Positions 48,339 to 58,373 of a DNA stretch of 64,000 nucleotides are shown piece by piece. The notes beneath the pieces are model-generated. The model worked only from the letters and a program-made list of their open reading frames with translations, was not told the origin of the DNA and made no database searches. Location of the stretch: positions 61,106 to 125,105 of the forward strand of contig CAIVQG010000069.1 in the NCBI GenBank assembly GCA_903907985.1, written 5' to 3'. Made by a program: the position numbers and the translations under genes. Every line of letters starts with the position of its first letter. Position 1 is the stretch's first letter. Origin of the DNA: an uncultured delta proteobacterium. GTDB lineage: Bacteria; Desulfobacterota; Syntrophia; Syntrophales; Smithellaceae.

Positions 48339-49821
48339 ATTTCTAAAAATATTTATTGCTCTGCTCTTACTTTTTAATATTGCCGGTACTTCCTATGGAT
48401 TTGATCTCGAAAAGAAGGTTATCAAAACAAAACTAAAAAATGGCCTGACCGTCCTCATGCTGGAGAGGCATGTAAGCCCAATAGTTTCTCTTTACATCCG
48501 GCACCCTGTTGGCGCTGTTGATGAAGCTGATGGCGAGAGCGGTGCCGCTCATTTTTTGGAACACATGATGTTCAAGGGAACCACAACTCTCGGAACCAAA
48601 AATTACTCGCAAGAAAAAAAGATACTATCGTCAATAGAAAAGACAGGCAATGCCCTGGATAAAGAAAAACGCCGTGGACAAAAGGCTGATCAGCAGCTCA
48701 TCAAGAAGCTCGCGGCAAAGTTAAACCAGTTGCAAGATCAGCACAAAAAATATCTTATCCCTAATGAAATCGACCGTCTCTACACCGAGAACGGCGGCTT
48801 GGATATGAATGCTTCAACCGGTCAGGATGTAACTACTTATCAAGTCAGTCTTCCTACAAATAAAATTGAGCTCTGGGCCAGGATTGAATCCGATCGTTTG
48901 ATGAACCCGGTCTTTCGGGAATTTTACACCGAACGCGATGTAATTATGGAAGAGAGACGCCAGCGCGTGGAAACCGATCCTCAGGGCAAAATATATGAAC
49001 AATTTCTCTTAACTGCTTATATAATTCATCCCTATCGAAGACCGATACTGGGATGGACTCAAGACATGATTAATCTGAGTCCCAACTCGGTAAAGAAAAT
49101 ATTTCAAAAATACAAAGCTCCGCAAGGCATTGTAATTGCCGTTGTTGGTGATATCAAACCTGACGAAACCATAAAATTGATAGAAAAATATTTTGGCTCC
49201 ATTCCCGCGCTCAAAGAAGACCCTTCTGTAATCCCAGTGGAACCTAAGCAAACTGAAGAAAGGAGAGTAACCGTAAACTTTGATGCTAATCCGATGTTGC
49301 TTGTCGGCTATCACAAACCGACAGCACCGGCTTATGATGACTATGTGCTCGATGTTCTCGAAACAATCCTGACCAAGGGCCGTACCAGCCGGTTATATAA
49401 CTTGCTGGTAACGGAAATGGGAATTGCCAAAAGCGTCAGTGCATCCAATGGCACTCCGGGAACAAGATATCCCAATATCTTTGTTATATCGGCCCAGCCG
49501 CGTTTCCCTCATACTAATTCTCAACTCGAAGAGGTTATTCTCCGGGAAATAGAAAAAATGAAAACAGAACAGGTATCTGCAGCAGAACTCACCAAAGCAA
49601 AAAACCATTTGAGAATGGGATACATTAAGAGTCTGGATTCCAACACCGAAATAGCTTCAATTCTATCTTATTATGAAGTGCTGCTGGGTGATTATAAATA
49701 TTTTGCCAATTATTTAAATGTCATTGACCAGGTTTCGCAAAACGATATTTCCAACGCAGTTAACCTTTATTTTAATAAAGATAACCGCACAATCGCAACA
49801 TTAAATAAAACGAAAGATTGA
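48325..49821 (+). CDS. M16 family zinc peptidase, catalytic subunit
   Basis: A 498-residue exported insulinase-type peptidase. A signal peptide (about 1-24, ending SYG) precedes an N-terminal M16 domain with the inverted zinc motif H76-F-L-E79-H80 in HFLEHMMFKG, followed by NASTGQDVTTYQVSLP and a second M16 domain (YHKPTAPAYDDYVLDVLE, LRMGYIKSL). A charged insert (about 100-145) between the zinc motif and NAST is notable. It should act in the periplasm on peptides, paired with the next gene, which lacks the zinc motif. Confidence 0.92.
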   Translation: MIQNKFLKIFIALLLLFNIAGTSYGFDLEKKVIKTKLKNGLTVLMLERHVSPIVSLYIRHPVGAVDEADGESGAAHFLEHMMFKGTTTLGTKNYSQEKKILSSIEKTGNALDKEKRRGQKADQQLIKKLAAKLNQLQDQHKKYLIPNEIDRLYTENGGLDMNASTGQDVTTYQVSLPTNKIELWARIESDRLMNPVFREFYTERDVIMEERRQRVETDPQGKIYEQFLLTAYIIHPYRRPILGWTQDMINLSPNSVKKIFQKYKAPQGIVIAVVGDIKPDETIKLIEKYFGSIPALKEDPSVIPVEPKQTEERRVTVNFDANPMLLVGYHKPTAPAYDDYVLDVLETILTKGRTSRLYNLLVTEMGIAKSVSASNGTPGTRYPNIFVISAQPRFPHTNSQLEEVILREIEKMKTEQVSAAELTKAKNHLRMGYIKSLDSNTEIASILSYYEVLLGDYKYFANYLNVIDQVSQNDISNAVNLYFNKDNRTIATLNKTKD

Positions 49822-49827
49822 ACTCCT

Positions 49828-51264
49828 ATGAAACGGATAATGTTTAGCTTCAACCTGCAATTGGCCATCGTGATGTTTATAGTCATCAGCATTGTAGCAT
49901 CTCCGTCGGCAGCTGTCACAAATTTGCCTGCTCCCGATAAGCTCCGCTATCCACTACTGCAATTTAACTTGCCTGAGGCCGAACGTATAGTTCTGGAAAA
50001 CGGGATTGTTCTGTATATTCTGGAAGATCATGAGTTGCCTTTAGTCACTATCAATGCCCTGATAAAAACCGGAACAATGTTTGATCCGGCAGGCAAAGAA
50101 GGTGTTGCCGAATTAACAGCTTCTGTGATGAAAACAGGAGGAACGCAAAAATTAAGCAGCACGGAAATTGACACTTTCTTCGATTTCATAGCCGCTTCTC
50201 CTTCCATCACGGTGGCTATGGATTCTGCTCAGATCGATTTTTCTTTATTGAATAAAGATATCGATCAGGGACTTGATTTATTATCGCAAATATTGATTAC
50301 ACCGGCCTTTGAGCAAAATAAATTTATTCTGGCCAAAGGATTAAAAAAAGAAGAGCTGCTCAGATTAAAAGACGATCCCCAGAAGTATGCTGTTCGTGAA
50401 TTCAACCGGTTGATCTATCGCGATAATCCCCGTGGTCGATTTGCCTCTGCTAAATCTCTGAAAAATATTGAGAGGGCCGATCTGATCAAATTTCACGAAA
50501 ACTTTTTTCAGCCGCAAAATATTATGTTTGCAGTAACCGGAGGGATAGGTCGCGAAGAAGCCGTAAGTAAAATTCAACAATATTTTGGTAATTGGCAATC
50601 CCGAGGAAATTCTGTCAGTCGACCGAATGTACATCCACAGAATTCCACTGCCGGCCTTTTTTATGTTGATAAAGATATCCCTCAATCGACCATCATCAGC
50701 GGTCAATTGTCGCCCGGCAAAAATAATCCTGGATTTTATGCTTTCACGGTTCTTGATTTTATCATAGGCAGCGGTGGTTTCCCTTCGAGAATCTTCAGCG
50801 CAGTTCGTAATAACGAAGGTCTGGCCTACAGCGCCGGCAGTTTTTACCGCGCCCGATCCGATCACGGAGTTTTTGCTGCCTATGCCTTTACTAAAACCGA
50901 ATCCACCTTCAAAACTATTTCTTTGATCGATTTAGTATTGACAAATATTCAGGCTGATAACATTACCGCCGGGGAAATCGAATGGGCTAAAAAATCCATC
51001 AATAATGGATTTATTTTTTCTTTTACTTCACCGGAACAAATTGCCTGGCAGCAAATGAAAAGGGAATACGACTGTTTGCCCGCCGATTATCTTTCGACAT
51101 ATCGCCAGAAAATTGATAACATCCGGGTGGACGATTTACATAAAGTTGCTATTAAGTATCTGGATAAAAAAAATAGAAATACTTTGATTTTAGGTAATAT
51201 AAATAAAATCGGCAAACCCTTAACTAGTATTGGGCAACCGGTTTTATTAACTCCGGAAGATTAA
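49828..51264 (+). CDS. M16 family peptidase-like protein, non-catalytic partner
   Basis: A 478-residue protein with an export signal (about 1-32) and two M16 domains. At the place of the zinc motif it has KEGVAELTASVMKTGGT, with no HxxEH, so it cannot bind zinc in the usual way. In bacterial M16 pairs and in mitochondrial MPP, such an inactive subunit completes the cleavage chamber. It begins 6 bases after the active subunit gene and so is certainly cotranscribed. Confidence 0.9.
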   Translation: MKRIMFSFNLQLAIVMFIVISIVASPSAAVTNLPAPDKLRYPLLQFNLPEAERIVLENGIVLYILEDHELPLVTINALIKTGTMFDPAGKEGVAELTASVMKTGGTQKLSSTEIDTFFDFIAASPSITVAMDSAQIDFSLLNKDIDQGLDLLSQILITPAFEQNKFILAKGLKKEELLRLKDDPQKYAVREFNRLIYRDNPRGRFASAKSLKNIERADLIKFHENFFQPQNIMFAVTGGIGREEAVSKIQQYFGNWQSRGNSVSRPNVHPQNSTAGLFYVDKDIPQSTIISGQLSPGKNNPGFYAFTVLDFIIGSGGFPSRIFSAVRNNEGLAYSAGSFYRARSDHGVFAAYAFTKTESTFKTISLIDLVLTNIQADNITAGEIEWAKKSINNGFIFSFTSPEQIAWQQMKREYDCLPADYLSTYRQKIDNIRVDDLHKVAIKYLDKKNRNTLILGNINKIGKPLTSIGQPVLLTPED

Positions 51265-51272
51265 GGATATAT

Positions 51273-52514
51273 ATGATTGATAAAAATTTGTTTAAGCGGG
51301 TTACTGATAGAATTGACTCTTACCGTGAAGCCATGATCGATCTGCAGATCGGACTTACCGCCATCCCTGCTGTCGGGCCCGAAAACGGCGGAGATGGTGA
51401 ATTGCTGAAAGCTGATTATTTAAAAAAACGGCTAATCGAAATGGGATTCAATAACTTCCAGCACTATGATGCTCCTGATGAAAGGGTTACGTCAAAAACG
51501 AGGCCAAATTTTCTGGCCACCGTTGAGGGCAGTAATAAATATAAGTTTGTGTGGATCATAACTCATCTGGATATCGTTCCACCGGGGGAAATAAAACTCT
51601 GGAGCCATGATCCATATAGCGCTTATGTGAAAAACGGCCATATTTTCGGTCGCGGCGTGGAGGACAATCAGCAGGATATGGTGGCATCAATTTTTGCGGC
51701 CAAGGCAATTCTTGATGAAGGACTGACTACTCCTAACTCCATTGGTTTGGGTTTTGTGGCCGATGAAGAAACATCAGGTCATAAAGGGCTCTACTCTATG
51801 ATGGCAGCCAATGATAAACTCTTTGGCCGTGAAGATTTAATTATTATTCCGGATTCGGGAAATTCTCAGGGATCATTGATAGAGATTGCCGAAAAAAGCA
51901 TGTTGTGGCTCTCCTTTAAAACTAAAGGCAAGCAATGCCATGCCAGTAAGCCACAACTGGGCAACAATGCTTTTGTCGCCGCATCGCACTTGGTTACAAA
52001 GCTCTCTTTACTCAAAAAAACATTCCCTAAAGTCGATCCCCTCTATGATCCTAAGACCAGTACTTTCGAGGCAACAAAAAAAGAACCCAATGTCGGCAAC
52101 ATCAATACTATTCCCGGTGAAGATATTTTTTATCTGGATTGCCGGGTACTTCCCGAATATAAGTTGGAAGACGTTATTGCTGAAATAGAAAACATAACCG
52201 GCAAAATTGAAAAGAAATTCAAAGTGCATATAGAAGTTTCTCCGGTTATGTACTTACAATCTCCGCCACCTACTTCTCCTGAATCACCGGTTGTATTGGC
52301 CCTGGAAGATGCTATACAAGATGTCTATGGTTGCAAAGCATTTACCGGCGGCGTCGGCGCCGGAACACTGGCTTCTTATTTTCGGAGAAAAGGTTATCCC
52401 GCTGCGGTATGGTCTAAAAGCAGCCTGAACGCCCATCAACCGGATGAAAGCTGCCCGATTGACAATATTGTGGGTGATGCTAAAGTGTTTGCGCATATAT
52501 TTTTACAAGATTAA
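51273..52514 (+). CDS. M20 family metallopeptidase (ArgE/DapE type)
   Basis: A 413-residue cytoplasmic metallohydrolase. It contains WIITHLDIVPPGE (first metal ligands), FGRGVEDNQQDMVA with the bridging Asp, FVADEETSGHKGL with the catalytic Glu pair, and late Asp/His ligands near AVWSKSSLNAHQPDESCP. M20 members deacylate or cleave dipeptides and N-acyl amino acids. No biosynthetic neighbour settles the substrate; the preceding M16 pair suggests a peptide-degradation role, with this enzyme finishing small peptides. AAGGA lies before the ATG. Confidence 0.9.
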   Translation: MIDKNLFKRVTDRIDSYREAMIDLQIGLTAIPAVGPENGGDGELLKADYLKKRLIEMGFNNFQHYDAPDERVTSKTRPNFLATVEGSNKYKFVWIITHLDIVPPGEIKLWSHDPYSAYVKNGHIFGRGVEDNQQDMVASIFAAKAILDEGLTTPNSIGLGFVADEETSGHKGLYSMMAANDKLFGREDLIIIPDSGNSQGSLIEIAEKSMLWLSFKTKGKQCHASKPQLGNNAFVAASHLVTKLSLLKKTFPKVDPLYDPKTSTFEATKKEPNVGNINTIPGEDIFYLDCRVLPEYKLEDVIAEIENITGKIEKKFKVHIEVSPVMYLQSPPPTSPESPVVLALEDAIQDVYGCKAFTGGVGAGTLASYFRRKGYPAAVWSKSSLNAHQPDESCPIDNIVGDAKVFAHIFLQD

Positions 52515-52655
52515 TTGTATTGCAATGAACTAGTTACAATGATAGAAACTTGCGCTTAAATTTATGGTAATACCGCGTTGATTTTATCCGGCTATCTTGC
52601 CGCGGTGAGAATACACTGTAAACCATATTTTTTAGAGTTAGAGGCCTATAACTTT

Positions 52656-53651
52656 TTGAAGCATACAACTAAAAAAATATTTGTAGAGAAACTATCCTTT
52701 ACAAACCACGATTTGCTGAAAAATCTATGTGGAGAAAACGATAAGCATTTAAAACTTATCGAAAAGTTGGAACCAGTTGCGGTTAAAGCCTGGGGTAATC
52801 ATATCTCCGTTTCCGGTCCGGAAAAAAATACTCAAAAAATAAGTACTTTGTTGCAGCAGCTTTATTCTATTATGGACAAAGGCTGGCATATTCACTCGTC
52901 AGACATTGATTACGCTCACCGCATTCTTTCCGAGGATATAACATTTGAACTGTCCCGGATATTCCTCGATACTGTATTTATATCTTCTAAAAAAAGGATA
53001 ATAACACCCAAGAGCATCGCGCAGCGGCTTTATATCGAACACATGAGAAATTATGACATGGTGTTCGCCATCGGTCCGGCAGGTACGGGAAAAACATATC
53101 TGGCGATGGCAATGGCAGTGTCCTGTTTACTGGAAAAGAAAGTTCAACGAATCATTCTGGCACGTCCGGCAGTCGAAGCAGGTGAAAAACTAGGTTTTTT
53201 ACCCGGTGATTTAGCCGAAAAAGTTAATCCTTATTTGCGTCCGCTATATGATGCACTTTATGATATGGTTGATATGGAGCGGGCAACTGCGTTAATCGGC
53301 AAGGGTTTAATCGAAGTAGCGCCTCTGGCTTTCATGCGGGGCCGGACACTTAACGATTCTTTCGTCATCCTGGATGAGGCACAAAACACGACTTCTGAAC
53401 AGATGAAAATGTTTTTAACACGATTGGGGTATGGTTCTAAGGCCGTCATCACGGGAGATATTACACAGGTCGACTTGCCTCAGGAAAAAAAATCCGGTTT
53501 AATTGAAGCGGAAAATATCTTAAGAAAAATTGACCACATTCGCTTTGTTCATTTTTCGGAGATTGATGTTGTCCGCCATCCGCTGGTCCAAGATATAATT
53601 AAAGCCTACGGCACTCTGGATAAGGCAAAAAGAAATAATCACAACGGATAA
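52656..53651 (+). CDS. phoH: PhoH family ATPase
   Basis: A roughly 331-residue PhoH/YbeZ protein. Walker A is GPAGTGKT in AIGPAGTGKTYLAMAMAV, and Walker B with the helicase-like Asp-Glu is SFVILDEAQNTTSEQMKMF. It works with YbeY in RNA metabolism, as their pairing here suggests. The start is uncertain: TTG at 52656 is preceded by GAGG 11 bases upstream and gives normal length, whereas a codon at 52578 would place an upstream hairpin (ACCGCG 52572-52577 / CGCGGT 52601-52606) inside the gene. Confidence 0.9.
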   Translation: MKHTTKKIFVEKLSFTNHDLLKNLCGENDKHLKLIEKLEPVAVKAWGNHISVSGPEKNTQKISTLLQQLYSIMDKGWHIHSSDIDYAHRILSEDITFELSRIFLDTVFISSKKRIITPKSIAQRLYIEHMRNYDMVFAIGPAGTGKTYLAMAMAVSCLLEKKVQRIILARPAVEAGEKLGFLPGDLAEKVNPYLRPLYDALYDMVDMERATALIGKGLIEVAPLAFMRGRTLNDSFVILDEAQNTTSEQMKMFLTRLGYGSKAVITGDITQVDLPQEKKSGLIEAENILRKIDHIRFVHFSEIDVVRHPLVQDIIKAYGTLDKAKRNNHNG

Positions 53652-53659
53652 TAATATTT

Positions 53660-56002
53660 ATGGATTTTATTGATTCTGTAACGAAAAAAGCTTCCAATGT
53701 CCTTAAAATATTCATGGATAAGCTTCTTCTTTCCTTTCCTGTTCTCAATAATCCCCTTTATCAACGGTGGGCTATTGCTATAGGTCTTTGTCTGATATTA
53801 TCTTTAATCTTGGCACCGGAAATTCACTTGCTTTCACCGAAATTCAAAATAGGAATGATCAGCTCTAAAGATATTAAAGCAGACCGTGAATTCTTAGTGG
53901 AAGACGTAGAATCAACCAAACAAAAGAAGATTGATGCCGGAGAAAACATCAAATCAGTCTATGATTATGACAGCAATGTGGTCTCTAATATCAATGCAAA
54001 ATTACTTAAGGGCTTTAATTCCATACATGAATATCGCCAGAGCCTTCCTCCGGAAAAGCAAGTGGAATATGCTTCCATCAATATTAAGGACATTCAAAGA
54101 GTAAAAAAACTTTTTGATGATAATCTTGGTCTTCCTTTAAGTTCCGAAGAATTTCGTACTCTATTTGAACAAAAAGATTCTAATGAATTGCATCATAAAT
54201 TAAACCGCTTGATTATTTCTTTTTATGAAAACAGATATATTACCAATGCCGGTTTAACCAAAGAAGAAAAAAATAAGGGGATTACTCTGATAAATCCTGA
54301 AACGCACACAGAAGGAGAGCTGAGAGATATCCGCCAAGTCATAAGCACAAAAGAGATTGATCCTGTACTGAAGAGAAAAGTAAACATAATATTTGCCAAA
54401 GAAGATGAGGATTTAAGGCGCGTTATCTTCTCTATATGCAAAAAAGTAACCCAGCCCAACCTGACATTCAATAAAGATGCAACTCAAAAGAAAAAAGCAG
54501 CAGCAATGGAAGATGTCAAGCCGGTATTTTTTCAAGTTCAAAGAGATGAAATGATTGTTCGAGAAGGAGAAAAAATAAGTCCGCGGGAGATATCCAAATT
54601 AGATGCGTTCTATAAAGCTACCGGCGACAATAGATTTTCCGGCATTGCCGTTATTATCGGAATATTCTGCATGTCACTATTTCTCTGCCTAGTGCTTTAC
54701 TTCTGGCGCACAAGAAACTGGCTTAAAACATCCCATGCATCCAACATTGATCTAATCGTATTCGGCTTGATTATTATTTTAGAGATGATCTTCGTTAAAA
54801 TTGGAATTTTCATGTCCAGCGCAGTAAACCGCGCTTTCCCCTTTATATCCATCGAGTCTTGTTTTTTTGCCATACCATTTGCCATGGGAGCGATGATAAT
54901 GGCCATCCTGATCAACCGGAACGTTGCTCTCATTATTGGCGTGCTTTCATCTTTCCTGATTGGTTTTCTCTACGATGGAAAAATTATCTATCCTTTATAT
55001 TCATTTTTAGGTTCAGTTGCCGCTTCTTATCGTATTGTCAACAGCCGCCATCGATCCGCTTTTCTGATGGTGGGAGTTTTCCTGGGCATAGTTAATATGG
55101 CGGCAATTATTTGTTTAAACCTTTTATCGGGAAATCCGCTTAATGATTTGTTTTGGCGGCTGCTGGCAGGATTTGCCGGAGGTATTTTAACAGGGATATT
55201 CGTTGCCGGGATTACACCTATATTCGAAAGCATTTTTGGCTTTATGACCGACATTAAACTTTTAGAGCTGGCCAATCTCAATCAACCTGTTTTTCAGAAA
55301 ATGATTATCGAAGCACCGGGAACTTATCATCACAGCATTATTGTGGCTTCTCTGGTGGAAGCGGCAAGTGAAGCTATTGGCGCTAATTCCATCCTGGCTA
55401 AAGTCAGTGCTTATTATCATGATATCGGCAAGCTGAAAAAACCGCACTATTTTATTGAAAATCAACCGAAAAATGAAAATAAACATGATAAACTCTCTCC
55501 CAAAATGAGCAGCCTGATTATTATTTCTCATGTGAAAGATGGCTGCGAACTGGCAGCGGAGGCAAAATTAGGGCGGAATATTATCGACATAATCCGCGAA
55601 AGCCATGGTACCAGTATTGTCAGCTATTTTTATGATAAGGCCAAAAAAGATAAAGATGAATCAATCCGTTCTTTATCCGAAAGCGATTTTCGTTATCCCG
55701 GTCCCAAACCGCAGACCAAAGAAGCCGGTCTGGTTATGCTGGGAGATGTAGTGGAAGCTTCGTCGCGGACACTTTCCAATCCGACTCCTTCCAGAATTCG
55801 TTCTCTGGTAAGAGAACGAATTGAACGTATTTATACTGACGGTCAACTTGATGATTGCGAGTTAACGTTACAGAATTTGAATACTATTGCGGCTACTTTT
55901 ACCAGAATACTCAATGGAATATTTCATCAGCGCATTGATTATCCGGAACAAACACAGAAAGATTCTAATGGCAGAAAAGAAAATAATGAAAATACAGATT
56001 GA
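53660..56002 (+). CDS. pgpH: 7TM-HD cyclic-di-AMP phosphodiesterase
   Basis: A 780-residue membrane enzyme of the PgpH/YqfF type that hydrolyses c-di-AMP. After an initial membrane helix (about 33-52) comes an extracytoplasmic 7TMR-HDED sensor domain (about 60-330), seven membrane helices (about 335-520), and a cytoplasmic HD domain with the metal motif YYHDIGKLKKP and earlier TYHHSIIV; an additional ISHVKDG and HGT provide ligands. It begins 8 bases after phoH and overlaps ybeY by 17 bases. No c-di-AMP cyclase gene is in the window. Confidence 0.93.
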   Translation: MDFIDSVTKKASNVLKIFMDKLLLSFPVLNNPLYQRWAIAIGLCLILSLILAPEIHLLSPKFKIGMISSKDIKADREFLVEDVESTKQKKIDAGENIKSVYDYDSNVVSNINAKLLKGFNSIHEYRQSLPPEKQVEYASINIKDIQRVKKLFDDNLGLPLSSEEFRTLFEQKDSNELHHKLNRLIISFYENRYITNAGLTKEEKNKGITLINPETHTEGELRDIRQVISTKEIDPVLKRKVNIIFAKEDEDLRRVIFSICKKVTQPNLTFNKDATQKKKAAAMEDVKPVFFQVQRDEMIVREGEKISPREISKLDAFYKATGDNRFSGIAVIIGIFCMSLFLCLVLYFWRTRNWLKTSHASNIDLIVFGLIIILEMIFVKIGIFMSSAVNRAFPFISIESCFFAIPFAMGAMIMAILINRNVALIIGVLSSFLIGFLYDGKIIYPLYSFLGSVAASYRIVNSRHRSAFLMVGVFLGIVNMAAIICLNLLSGNPLNDLFWRLLAGFAGGILTGIFVAGITPIFESIFGFMTDIKLLELANLNQPVFQKMIIEAPGTYHHSIIVASLVEAASEAIGANSILAKVSAYYHDIGKLKKPHYFIENQPKNENKHDKLSPKMSSLIIISHVKDGCELAAEAKLGRNIIDIIRESHGTSIVSYFYDKAKKDKDESIRSLSESDFRYPGPKPQTKEAGLVMLGDVVEASSRTLSNPTPSRIRSLVRERIERIYTDGQLDDCELTLQNLNTIAATFTRILNGIFHQRIDYPEQTQKDSNGRKENNENTD

Positions 56003-56423
56003 TAACAATCAGACCAAAATTAAGATCGATAAGCGAAAGATACGCAGTACGGTTACAATGCTTTTAAAACACCTCTGTTGCGCGGATAAAGAGATAAGCC
56101 TTTCCTTTGTTGATGACAAGACCATTCAAGGATTAAACAGACAATATCGTAATAAAGACAAGCCCACTGACGTTCTTTCTTTCTCTTTACAGGAGGGAGA
56201 ATTCGGCAACATTAATCCGCATATTCTAGGGGATGTTGTAATTTCTGTTGATACAGCAAAGGCAAATGCATCTAAAGTCGATCTTTCTTTTGAACAGGAA
56301 ATAAATTTTCTGATCATTCACGGACTTTTACATCTACTGGATTACAACCATGAAAACACAACTCAAGAAGAAGCGAAAAAAATGAGAAAAAAAGAAAAGG
56401 AATTATTTGGTTTATTGAATTAA
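55986..56423 (+). CDS. ybeY: endoribonuclease YbeY
   Basis: YbeY is a metal-dependent RNase needed for 16S rRNA 3' maturation and ribosome quality control. The 145-residue protein starts MKIQIDNNQ and carries NRQYRNKDKPTDVLSF and the zinc motif H-x3-H-x5-H in IHGLLHLLDYNHEN. The ATG at 55986 gives the conserved N-terminus; ATG at 55968 would add six residues. It overlaps the pgpH end by 17 bases. It is the last gene of the phoH-pgpH-ybeY unit. Confidence 0.95.
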   Translation: MKIQIDNNQTKIKIDKRKIRSTVTMLLKHLCCADKEISLSFVDDKTIQGLNRQYRNKDKPTDVLSFSLQEGEFGNINPHILGDVVISVDTAKANASKVDLSFEQEINFLIIHGLLHLLDYNHENTTQEEAKKMRKKEKELFGLLN

Positions 56424-56470
56424 TAGAACCAGCTGCAAACAACTCCAGTTACATTTTCCCTGTCTTTTAT

Positions 56471-56491
56471 GTCTCTCTTCATTCAAGAGAC
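56471..56491. terminator. possible hairpin between convergent ybeY and mltD
   Basis: GTCTCT (56471-56476) pairs with AGAGAC (56486-56491) over a 9-base loop. There is no T-run, only an AT-rich stretch. It lies midway in the 109-base gap. Confidence 0.35.
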
Positions 56492-56532
56492 GTTATCAGT
56501 ATTTATTTGATCAATCTATCTTTGAACAAAGG

Positions 56533-58245
56533 CTAACTGCGTTTTTTGCTGACATCACTTTTTTCGTCGGAAGCATCACCTGTATCAGCCTTGGAAAGCT
56601 TTAACAACTGGCCTACACGGATAGAATTACTCTTCAAATTATTTATTCTTTTGAGCTGAGCAACAGGAACATCAAAACGCTTGGCAATATTTAGAAGTGT
56701 ATCTCCTTTTTTTACTTTATATTGCTGTTTAGTCTCAGCTAAAGAACTCATTTTTTTCTTTGATTTTGTATCCGGCTTGCTTTTAGCAACGCGGGTTACT
56801 TGAACTACCGGGACTCTCAATTTTTGTCCGACAACCAATTTTTTATTTGTGCTGATATTGTTATATGATGAAAGTGTGGAAGGAGAAATTTTATATCTTT
56901 TGGCGATGGAAGCAATTGTTTCGCCTTTTTTCACCCTGTGTTTTGCTGATACCATACGACTGGAAACAAATCCCGGTTTCTCAGTTTCCGGTATTTCGCC
57001 AACTACTAAATTGAATTTGGCTACATAATCAACCGGAACTTTTAAATCATACTCCTTATCCGGCGTCATTTTGTAGCGTAATTCCGAATTAAGCAAATTT
57101 AATGTTTCTTCAGGTGCTTCTATTTTAGCCGCAATATCCTGCAGTTTCATGATTTTATTAACTTTAACAAATTCGTAGGCAATTGGCTTTTCGGTATCTT
57201 TTCCTAAATCCATTCCATATTTTTTCGGATCTTTGATGATGTGGAGTGTGGCCAGAAACCGGGGAACGTAACGGGCTGTTTCGTTGGGCAATTGTCTATA
57301 CAGGTCCCAGAACCGGTCAAAGTAATTTATGTGTTGTCGGGAAATGACTCGAAGCACCCTTCCCTCACCGCAGTTATAAGCAGCCAGCACTGTAAGCCAG
57401 TCTCCGAACATGCCGTGTAATTCTTTTAAATAGGCAATTGCGGCTTCTGTAGATTTTTCTACATCCATGCGTTCATCTGACCATTCATCACGGCTCAAGC
57501 CGAATTTATAGCCTGTAGAAGGGATAAATTGCCAAAGTCCCAGTGCACGGGCCCGTGATAAGGCCAGTATTTTGAAACCGCTTTCTACCAGCGGAAGCCA
57601 GGAGAGTTCTTCGGGTATTCCTGCCTTCTTCAATTCTCTTAGGATAATAGGACGATACATTCCAGATCGCTGATACGACGAAATAAAAAAATCGCGTTCG
57701 TAGTTTTGAAAAGAACGAATTTCCTTCTCCACATCAGGGTTCATAATCAATGGAATTTCACTGGCTTTACCATTTGTTACCGTTTGCTTAGACGAATATG
57801 CGGCTAAAATTCGTTTAGATATCAAAAGGCGCAAATCATCTTTCTGGCGGGCAACTGCCGGGTCTCCATTGGTATCAAGAAGCAAGGCATACGCTTTATC
57901 CAACATGTTTAATGTGTTTTCAACATCTCCCTTTTCCCAGTAGTTATCAGCGACTTCCAGTAAATCCAGCGCTTTTTCCATCATATCCTGTTCATCTTCC
58001 TCCTGCTCTTCTTTCAGCGTCTGAGGAGAATGTACCTTTTTTTCTGTTTGGATATCGTTTTTTTCTTTCGCTGTCGCTGTCTTTTTATCATCGCTTTTTG
58101 TTATTGTTTGATTGTCGGTATTGATGATTGTATTTTCGGCAAATACTTTATCCATGGCAATTTGAGCGTTACAAAATGCAGGTAAGATGAAAAATAAACT
58201 AAAGGTAACAACGCTGACAACTATAGAACTTTTTATTTTTACCAT
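56533..58245 (-). CDS. mltD: membrane-bound lytic transglycosylase D with LysM repeats
   Basis: A 570-residue periplasmic peptidoglycan-degrading enzyme. An N-terminal signal (about 5-27, ending FCNA) is followed by a charged region (about 40-190), an SLT domain of the MltD type with the catalytic Glu in PLVESGFKILALSRARALGLW, AAYNCGEGRV and YVPRFLAT, and at the C-terminus two clear LysM domains (HRVKKGETIASIAKRYKI and YKVKKGDTLLNIAKRFDV) with a third degenerate one before them. LysM units bind GlcNAc in the wall. I take the ATG at 58245, which has AAGGAG 9 bases upstream, over a TTG at 58251. Confidence 0.92.
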   Translation of the reverse strand: MVKIKSSIVVSVVTFSLFFILPAFCNAQIAMDKVFAENTIINTDNQTITKSDDKKTATAKEKNDIQTEKKVHSPQTLKEEQEEDEQDMMEKALDLLEVADNYWEKGDVENTLNMLDKAYALLLDTNGDPAVARQKDDLRLLISKRILAAYSSKQTVTNGKASEIPLIMNPDVEKEIRSFQNYERDFFISSYQRSGMYRPIILRELKKAGIPEELSWLPLVESGFKILALSRARALGLWQFIPSTGYKFGLSRDEWSDERMDVEKSTEAAIAYLKELHGMFGDWLTVLAAYNCGEGRVLRVISRQHINYFDRFWDLYRQLPNETARYVPRFLATLHIIKDPKKYGMDLGKDTEKPIAYEFVKVNKIMKLQDIAAKIEAPEETLNLLNSELRYKMTPDKEYDLKVPVDYVAKFNLVVGEIPETEKPGFVSSRMVSAKHRVKKGETIASIAKRYKISPSTLSSYNNISTNKKLVVGQKLRVPVVQVTRVAKSKPDTKSKKKMSSLAETKQQYKVKKGDTLLNIAKRFDVPVAQLKRINNLKSNSIRVGQLLKLSKADTGDASDEKSDVSKKRS

Positions 58246-58279
58246 GAACAACGGCTCCTTAATTGAGTTTCAGAAATGC

Positions 58280-58295
58280 AGAGGGAAAACCCTCT
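58280..58295. terminator. small perfect hairpin behind prfB
   Basis: AGAGGG (58280-58285) and CCCTCT (58290-58295) form a six-pair stem with an AAAA/TTTT loop in the gap between prfB and mltD. No T-run follows leftward, so termination is uncertain. Confidence 0.4.
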
Positions 58296-58373
58296 TCCGT
58301 GGCATTGATTAATACATGATCGAGTGCCGACTTATAACACACTTTACCGTTTTTCCCAAAAAAATAATTACTA

